From assembly GCA_903897475.1 (NCBI GenBank), contig CAIUBS010000105.1:1-12451 (forward strand): a stretch of 12,451 nt of DNA. Direction: 5' to 3'. Below the pieces are notes generated by a model. The model was given only the letters and a program-made list of their open reading frames with translations. It was not told the DNA's origin and ran no database searches. Every line of letters begins with the position of its first letter. Within the stretch, counting starts at the first letter, position 1. Positions 8,475 through 12,451 of the stretch are shown piece by piece. The DNA comes from an uncultured Actinomycetes bacterium. GTDB taxonomy: Bacteria; Actinomycetota; Actinomycetes; Nanopelagicales; Nanopelagicaceae. The position numbers were made by a program, and so were the translations under genes.

Positions 8475-10202
8475 CTAACTTATCATGGATTGCCTTACTA
8501 TGGTTAATAACTCACTTGCATGCTCTTGGGCAGTTTGCGAATCCTCTTGACCGCTGAGCATCCGAGCAATTTCAATCTTGCGCTCATCTGCACTTATCTG
8601 CCGAACATCACTTTGTGTCACAGAACCAGATTCACTCTTTTTAACAACTAAATGATTATCTGCCCAAACTGCAACTTGTGGCAAATGTGTAATGACTATA
8701 ACTTGAGCTGACTTGGAAAGTTTGGCAAGTCTTCTACCAACTTCAACAGCAGCTTTTCCGCCCACACCCGCATCCACTTCATCAAAAACATAGGTACCAA
8801 TTGGTTCAGCCTCTGCAATCACCACTTCTAGTGCAAGCATAACTCGCGATAACTCTCCACCACTTGCTACCTTACTCAGTGGTAAGGCAGCAGCACCAGC
8901 ATGTGCTGAAAATAAAATTGATATCTCATCTACACCAAAATTTGAATAACTAGCAGCCAGATTTACATCTAAAGATTTTTGATCTATCACAAAGTGAGCA
9001 TTAGGCATCGAAAGATTCTTAATTTCAAAAGTTACTGCATCTGAAAGTTTCTTTGCTGCAACACTACGACTCTTAGAAAGATTTACTGCAAGTTTTTGAA
9101 GCTGCGCAAATACCTCTTCCTTTTTAGTCTCTAATTCGGCAACTCGATTACTTCCGCCCGATAAATCTGCAAGTTTTTCACTAACACTTAACCCATCTGC
9201 GATCAGATCTTCATAGGCCTTTTCTTTATCACTTCCTTTCCCATAGCGCTTTAATAGTGAAGAAAGAGCTGCCTTGCGCTCTTGTAAGTATGAAAATCTT
9301 GCTGGGTCTGCTTCTAAAGAAGTTAGATAAGAATTTAGATCACTTCCGATATCTTGCAGATTCAGAAAACTCTCAGTAAAGCGTTCGCTAATTTGATCTA
9401 ACTCAGTATCTTTGCCTGTAACAGTATCTAATCCTTTTCTCACCTGCGCAAGCAGATTAAATGCAGATATATCTTCACTATCTAAAAGATTTAGACCATT
9501 AGAGACTGCTTGATTAAGTTGCTCGACCGAGCCTAACTTTGCAATTTCGTTTTCAATCTGTACTAATTCCCCAGGCTTAGGCGATAGTTTAGAAAATTCC
9601 TCAGCAAACTTGGATAAAAGTTCAATCTCTTGGTCTTGCTGCTTAAGTTGATTCTTTAAATCATCAATTCTTGAGGTTAACTCTTGAAACTGTGCGAAAA
9701 CTTCTTGATATTCAGATAGGTCAAGATGAGCGTAACGATCTAATAACTCTCGACTAACCGCTGGCTTTATCAACTTTGAAGATGAGGACTGAGCATGAAT
9801 TTCAACAAGTGAAGAAGCAAAGGATGCCACTGCAGCAGCTGAACTGACAGAAGAGCCAACTAAAACCCTAGATTTACCTTGAGTGCTTAAGGTTCGAGTG
9901 ATTACTACCGAATCATCTTCAACCTCACCGCCACTTTCTAAAATCTCCTGTTGTGTCTGCTTTGGAACTGAAAATCTCCCAGTGACCACGGCACGTTCTT
10001 GTCCTGCTCTGACTAAATCTGAGTCGCTCTTACTTCCTAGCACTAGACCTAAAGCAGTAAGCACCATCGTCTTACCAGCACCAGTTTCGCCAGTTAATAC
10101 AGTCAGTCCAGATTTAAACTCAATATTGGAGCTTTCTATAACCCCCAACGAGCGAATTGATATCTCATCCAAACTGCTTTTTTTTATTTGATTACTCGCC
10201 AC
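8475..10202 (-). CDS. recN: DNA repair ATPase RecN
   Basis: SMC-like ATPase acting in double-strand break repair. From GTG 10202 it is 575 aa (E. coli RecN is 553). The head is split: Walker A GETGAGKT (38-45), then EIHAQSSSSKL (134-144), then a long charged, coiled-coil-forming middle (about 165-385). It closes with the ABC signature ASGGELSR (446-453), Walker B YVFDEVDAGVGG (471-482) and ITHLPQVAVWADNH (504-517). The frame stays open to 10283, but that part lies inside nadK. A GAGGG five bases before GTG 10202 decides the start. A TTG at 10172 would begin closer to the usual family N-terminus (DEISIRSLGVI) but has no comparable site. It overlaps nadK by 11 nt. Confidence 0.95.
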   Translation of the reverse strand: MASNQIKKSSLDEISIRSLGVIESSNIEFKSGLTVLTGETGAGKTMVLTALGLVLGSKSDSDLVRAGQERAVVTGRFSVPKQTQQEILESGGEVEDDSVVITRTLSTQGKSRVLVGSSVSSAAAVASFASSLVEIHAQSSSSKLIKPAVSRELLDRYAHLDLSEYQEVFAQFQELTSRIDDLKNQLKQQDQEIELLSKFAEEFSKLSPKPGELVQIENEIAKLGSVEQLNQAVSNGLNLLDSEDISAFNLLAQVRKGLDTVTGKDTELDQISERFTESFLNLQDIGSDLNSYLTSLEADPARFSYLQERKAALSSLLKRYGKGSDKEKAYEDLIADGLSVSEKLADLSGGSNRVAELETKKEEVFAQLQKLAVNLSKSRSVAAKKLSDAVTFEIKNLSMPNAHFVIDQKSLDVNLAASYSNFGVDEISILFSAHAGAAALPLSKVASGGELSRVMLALEVVIAEAEPIGTYVFDEVDAGVGGKAAVEVGRRLAKLSKSAQVIVITHLPQVAVWADNHLVVKKSESGSVTQSDVRQISADERKIEIARMLSGQEDSQTAQEHASELLTIVRQSMIS

Positions 10203-11043
10203 GCCAACCCTCAACTGGCAACTTAAACTTAGCAACCAACCGATCTGTAAATGTTGCAGCTTTAATATGCGCCAACAACACATCCTCCTTGGCGCTAGTT
10301 AAAATAATGCGATCACTTTTTTCTAACTTTGTTCTTCTGATCCCATCTGCGTTTAAATCGGCTGATTCACTTTCTAGATCTAGAACTATTTCAGAATTTG
10401 GTGAAACCACCATGGGTCTTGAAAAGAGTGCATGGGCGGCAAGGGGTAGAAGTACTAAGGCATCTACCTCTGGCCAAACTACTGGGCCACCAGCTGAGTA
10501 GGCATATGCGGTAGATCCCGTTGGGGTAGCGCAAATTACCGAGTCACACCACCATCGAGATAGTGGACGATGATCAATTTGAACAAATAGATCAATCATC
10601 TGGTGATCATTACGCTCTACCAATACTTCATTAAGTGCCCAACCATCTAAAATTGTTTTCCCACCACGTTGTAGTTGATAATTTAGGCTCATACGCTCTT
10701 CAACAGTAAATGAACCTGCTGAGATTGAATCAACAATCTGAGCTACTGACGGCCGATCAATCTCTGCTAGAAAACCAACATGGCCTAAATTAATTCCTAA
10801 AATAGGAGTGTTCTTGCCGCGGCAAATTTGCGCAGCGCGCAACATTGTTCCATCACCGCCTAGAACTACTGCAAGATCAACCTGATCAGAATCTGAAAAA
10901 CTATTAGCGCCAACTGTGTCTATCGTGGAATAAACTTTTATTTGTTTTGATATTAGAAGTTTAGCTATCTCATTTGCCGCAGATATAGCCTCAGCCCGCA
11001 TTGGATGAGTTACCAACAAAATAGATTTAATCGATTTACTCAT
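10192..11043 (-). CDS. nadK: NAD kinase
   Basis: Phosphorylates NAD to NADP in the cytosol. From ATG 11043 it is 283 aa, normal for bacterial NadK. LGGDGTMLRAAQ (61-72) holds the GGDGT motif with catalytic D64. NLGHVGFLAE (85-94), ALNEVLVERND (126-136; N128, E129) and TPTGSTAYAYSAGGP (163-177) are the remaining family motifs. The frame is open to 11112, but that region belongs to tlyA. ATG 11043 overlaps the tlyA TGA as ATGA, the typical coupled arrangement. Only a weak GGGG element precedes it. The segment before TPTGS (RWWCDSVICA) is a slightly unusual version of the common DGVIVS stretch but leaves the core intact. Confidence 0.96.
   Translation of the reverse strand: MSKSIKSILLVTHPMRAEAISAANEIAKLLISKQIKVYSTIDTVGANSFSDSDQVDLAVVLGGDGTMLRAAQICRGKNTPILGINLGHVGFLAEIDRPSVAQIVDSISAGSFTVEERMSLNYQLQRGGKTILDGWALNEVLVERNDHQMIDLFVQIDHRPLSRWWCDSVICATPTGSTAYAYSAGGPVVWPEVDALVLLPLAAHALFSRPMVVSPNSEIVLDLESESADLNADGIRRTKLEKSDRIILTSAKEDVLLAHIKAATFTDRLVAKFKLPVEGWRGE
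10208..10212 (-). promoter_or_regulatory. Shine-Dalgarno deciding the recN start
   Basis: GAGGG on the minus strand lies five bases (TTGGC) before GTG 10202, within the last codons of nadK. It supports GTG 10202 over the upstream in-frame codons to 10283 and over TTG 10172. Confidence 0.6.
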
Positions 11044-11828
11044 GCTGGCCCCGTTTCGATTGCACGGTCTAAATCTACTTCTAATAGGGCTGGGCTGCCT
11101 TTTTGTAACCACAGGAAGTACTCAACATTGCCAGCTGGTCCAGGTAGTGAACTAGCTACAACACCATTGCAACCTAGACCTAGGCTAAGAGCAGATGCTG
11201 CAACACCTGCAACCGCCTCTTTACGTAGGTGAGCGTCGCGAACTACACCACCAGCACCCAATTTCTCCTTGCCCACCTCAAACTGAGGCTTCACCATCAC
11301 CAAAAAATTTGCATCAGATTTAGCAACTGATATCAATGCCGGCAAAACAAGTTTTAAAGAGATAAAGGAAAGATCTGCTACAACTAAATCGATCTCCACT
11401 CCGACTTGTTGTGGCGTTAAATTTCTGACATTCACACGATCTAAAATCTTCACTCGACTATCTCTTTGTAGCTCCCAAGCTAGTTGGCCATATCCAACAT
11501 CTACTGCCACCACCTGCTTAACACCACGCTTTAACAAGACATCAGTAAATCCACCGGTTGATGCACCAGCATCTAAAGCGACTAAATCTGCAACATTGAG
11601 TTGGGAAAAATGCTCTAAAGCACCAGCAAGTTTGTGCCCACCTCTAGAAACAAACTCATCATGTTCATCCTTTAATTTGATGGAGGTTTGCCAATCCACA
11701 CTTGTGGCCGCTTTAGTTGCTGGAATGCCACCTACTAAAACTTGACCTGCATCTATTAATTCGGTGGCTAACTCTCTTGATCTAGCTAATCCGCGACGGA
11801 CCAACTCTGCATCCAAGCGGCTTTTCAT
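11040..11828 (-). CDS. tlyA: TlyA-family rRNA 2'-O-methyltransferase
   Basis: S4 plus FtsJ-like methyltransferase. In mycobacteria TlyA methylates riboses of 16S and 23S rRNA and its loss gives capreomycin resistance; it is also annotated as a hemolysin. The 262-aa protein has an N-terminal S4 domain (about 1-60, RLDAELVRRGLARSRELA), the linker SRGGHKL (61-67), an AdoMet-binding motif DAGASTGGFTD (86-96), and VKPQFEVG (179-186). The expected K-D-K-E catalytic set appears as K66, D152 (ADLSF), K180 and E236 (NVEYF), with nearly the same spacing as the mycobacterial tetrad. GGAG eight bases before ATG 11828 gives a fair ribosome site. It follows the small ORF by 3 bp. Target specificity is inferred from the family. 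Confidence 0.95.
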   Translation of the reverse strand: MKSRLDAELVRRGLARSRELATELIDAGQVLVGGIPATKAATSVDWQTSIKLKDEHDEFVSRGGHKLAGALEHFSQLNVADLVALDAGASTGGFTDVLLKRGVKQVVAVDVGYGQLAWELQRDSRVKILDRVNVRNLTPQQVGVEIDLVVADLSFISLKLVLPALISVAKSDANFLVMVKPQFEVGKEKLGAGGVVRDAHLRKEAVAGVAASALSLGLGCNGVVASSLPGPAGNVEYFLWLQKGSPALLEVDLDRAIETGPA

Positions 11829-11831
11829 TTC

Positions 11832-11993
11832 TTAAACTCCGTCGAGATTTGTTAACGCCTGTTGCAATTGAATATGAATTTTCTCAAACTCACTGGAGTG
11901 TTGGGCTAGAGGTAAATTATTTACGGCAATTATTTGTTCCTTAAGTTTTGCCAACTCAACTCCAACTATCTCAGATGTAAACTCATCACTCAT
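11832..11993 (-). CDS. Small conserved-position protein upstream of tlyA (53 aa)
   Basis: Not a recognised enzyme. ATG 11993 encodes MSDEFTSEIVGVELAKLKEQ, then IIAVNNLPLAQHSSEFEKIH, then IQLQQALTNLDGV. It is acidic to neutral, without a signal peptide or membrane segment, and mostly helix-forming, with heptad-like hydrophobics in the second half. It ends 3 bp before tlyA. M. tuberculosis has a conserved hypothetical protein of similar size (Rv1693) at the same place before tlyA, so homology is plausible but unverified. An in-frame ATG at 11999 would add two residues; TACCTT lies exactly six bases before ATG 11993, favouring the shorter form with a leaderless mRNA. It would be the first gene of the small ORF-tlyA-nadK-recN-pyrG-xerD unit. 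Confidence 0.75.
   Translation of the reverse strand: MSDEFTSEIVGVELAKLKEQIIAVNNLPLAQHSSEFEKIHIQLQQALTNLDGV
11837..11840 (-). promoter_or_regulatory. Shine-Dalgarno of tlyA
   Basis: GGAG on the minus strand, eight bases before ATG 11828, overlaps the last sense codons of the preceding small ORF. This supports that start and transcription of the pair on one mRNA. Confidence 0.5.
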
Positions 11994-12005
11994 ACCCATA
12001 AGGTA
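11991..12005 (-). promoter_or_regulatory. Leaderless promoter -10 box of the tlyA operon
   Basis: TACCTT (12005-12000, minus strand), then ATGGGT, then ATG 11993. This is the same TANNNT-N6-ATG layout as at four other genes here. It lies 44 bp after the T-run of the rRNA terminator, so the tlyA unit appears to start independently of rRNA transcription. No clear -35 is seen. Confidence 0.5.
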
Positions 12006-12048
12006 CTAAAAGAATATTGATTTATGCATGTTATTTCAGTACAAATAC

Positions 12049-12086
12049 AAAAAAATAAACCCCACCTAATTAAAGATGGGGTTTAT
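12049..12086 (-). terminator. Intrinsic terminator of the rRNA operon
   Basis: On the minus strand ATAAACCCCATCT (12086-12074) pairs with AGGTGGGGTTTAT (12067-12055) over 13 bp with one T/G wobble. The loop is 6 bases, and a run of seven T residues (12055-12049) follows. Stem, loop and T-run are all canonical. It sits about 10 bp after the 3' end of 5S rRNA. Confidence 0.93.
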
Positions 12087-12095
12087 ATAAATTGA

Positions 12096-12213
12096 GTCCG
12101 GCGGCGATCTACTCTCCCACAAGGTCCCCCTTGCAGTACCATCGACGCTATAGGGCTTAACTTCCGGGTTCGGAATGGGACCGGGTGTTTCCCCTATGCT
12201 AAGGCCGCCGAAA
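12096..12213 (-). rRNA. rrf: 5S ribosomal RNA
   Basis: About 118 nt read on the minus strand. The terminal helix forms between GGCGGC at the 5' end and GCCGCC near the 3' end. The conserved internal segments CCCATTCCGAACCCGGAAG and GGGAGAGTAG are present. The position after 23S and before a strong terminator is the normal bacterial order. Ends are accurate to a few bases only. Confidence 0.95.
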
Positions 12214-12332
12214 CATTATTGAGTTATCAAGACAAGAATAAAATCAATTAGAGATTAATCTAAATTATTTTTATCCCCGACCGTAGCTCGGGAACCACAC
12301 AGTGAACGCGATTCAAATTTATTTTTTTATTA
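12214..12332 (-). other. 23S-5S transcribed spacer
   Basis: A 119-bp AT-rich spacer with no tRNA. It contains one GC hairpin (CCCGA 12276-12280 with TCGGG 12288-12292) and a palindrome AGATTAATCT, both likely parts of processing structures in the precursor rRNA. Confidence 0.7.
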
Positions 12333-12451
12333 GTAGTTAAATCCTCGACCTATTAGTACCGGTCAGCTGCAAGGCTTGCGCCTCTTCCACTTCCGGCCTA
12401 TCAACCCAATAGTCTCTTGGGGGTCTTACCTGGTAAACCAGTGGGAAACCT
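12333..12451 (-). rRNA. rrl: 23S ribosomal RNA, 3' end only
   Basis: Read on the minus strand, the last 119 bases match the conserved 3' end of bacterial 23S, including CCGGTACTAATAGGTCGAGG near the terminus. The actinobacterial-type ending TTAACTAC sets the 3' end at about 12333. The rest of the gene lies beyond the window's right edge. Confidence 0.95.

Noticed and set aside
10203..10283. Longer recN start at 10283
   Set aside because: It would run 92 nt into nadK; the added residues are rich in Cys/Trp/Leu and unlike RecN, and GTG 10202 has a GAGGG ribosome site.

Overview
The window looks like a chromosomal segment from an AT-rich actinobacterium, possibly a streamlined aquatic lineage such as the acI/Nanopelagicales group. 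That placement is inference, based on family-level gene content and order, TANNNT-type promoters placed for leaderless translation, the presence of TlyA, and low GC with very tight gene packing. No mobile element, CRISPR array or tRNA was seen.

Layout, left to right. (1) Minus strand, 4525 down to 1: scpA, scpB, rluB, aroH, tyrA and cmk, the last cut by the window edge. These encode the two SMC partner subunits, an rRNA pseudouridine synthase, chorismate mutase plus prephenate dehydrogenase (two steps toward tyrosine) and CMP kinase. A 245-bp AT-rich gap separates rluB from aroH. (2) Plus strand, 4585-5921: a two-gene operon of a ParA-type ATPase and a 132-aa protein with a probable ribbon-helix-helix (RHH) C-terminus. 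It is transcribed divergently from scpA. (3) Minus strand, 11993 down to 5924: a 53-aa small protein, tlyA, nadK, recN, pyrG and xerD, packed with 4-11 nt overlaps or gaps of a few bases. xerD converges on the ParA operon with stop codons two bases apart. (4) Minus strand, right end: the 3' end of 23S rRNA, a spacer, 5S rRNA and a strong intrinsic terminator.

The order tlyA-nadK-recN-pyrG-xerD-parA-scpA-scpB-rluB-cmk matches the conserved actinobacterial block known from Mycobacterium tuberculosis (Rv1694 to Rv1712). The difference is that parA here is flipped and carries a small partner gene. Functionally the block joins chromosome folding and segregation (ScpA/ScpB, ParA, XerD), DNA repair (RecN), nucleotide and cofactor supply (CMP kinase, CTP synthase, NAD kinase), rRNA modification (RluB, TlyA) and tyrosine synthesis.

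The two most interesting signals are these. First, five start codons (cmk, aroH, scpA, parA and the small ORF) each have a TANNNT -10 box exactly six bases upstream, which predicts leaderless mRNAs at transcription-unit heads, while several internal genes have Shine-Dalgarno sites or overlaps. Second, the ParA plus RHH-like cassette has back-to-back promoters over three tandem TTGCNN hexamers. This resembles the layout of plasmid type Ib partition systems but sits in a chromosomal SMC/Xer cluster.
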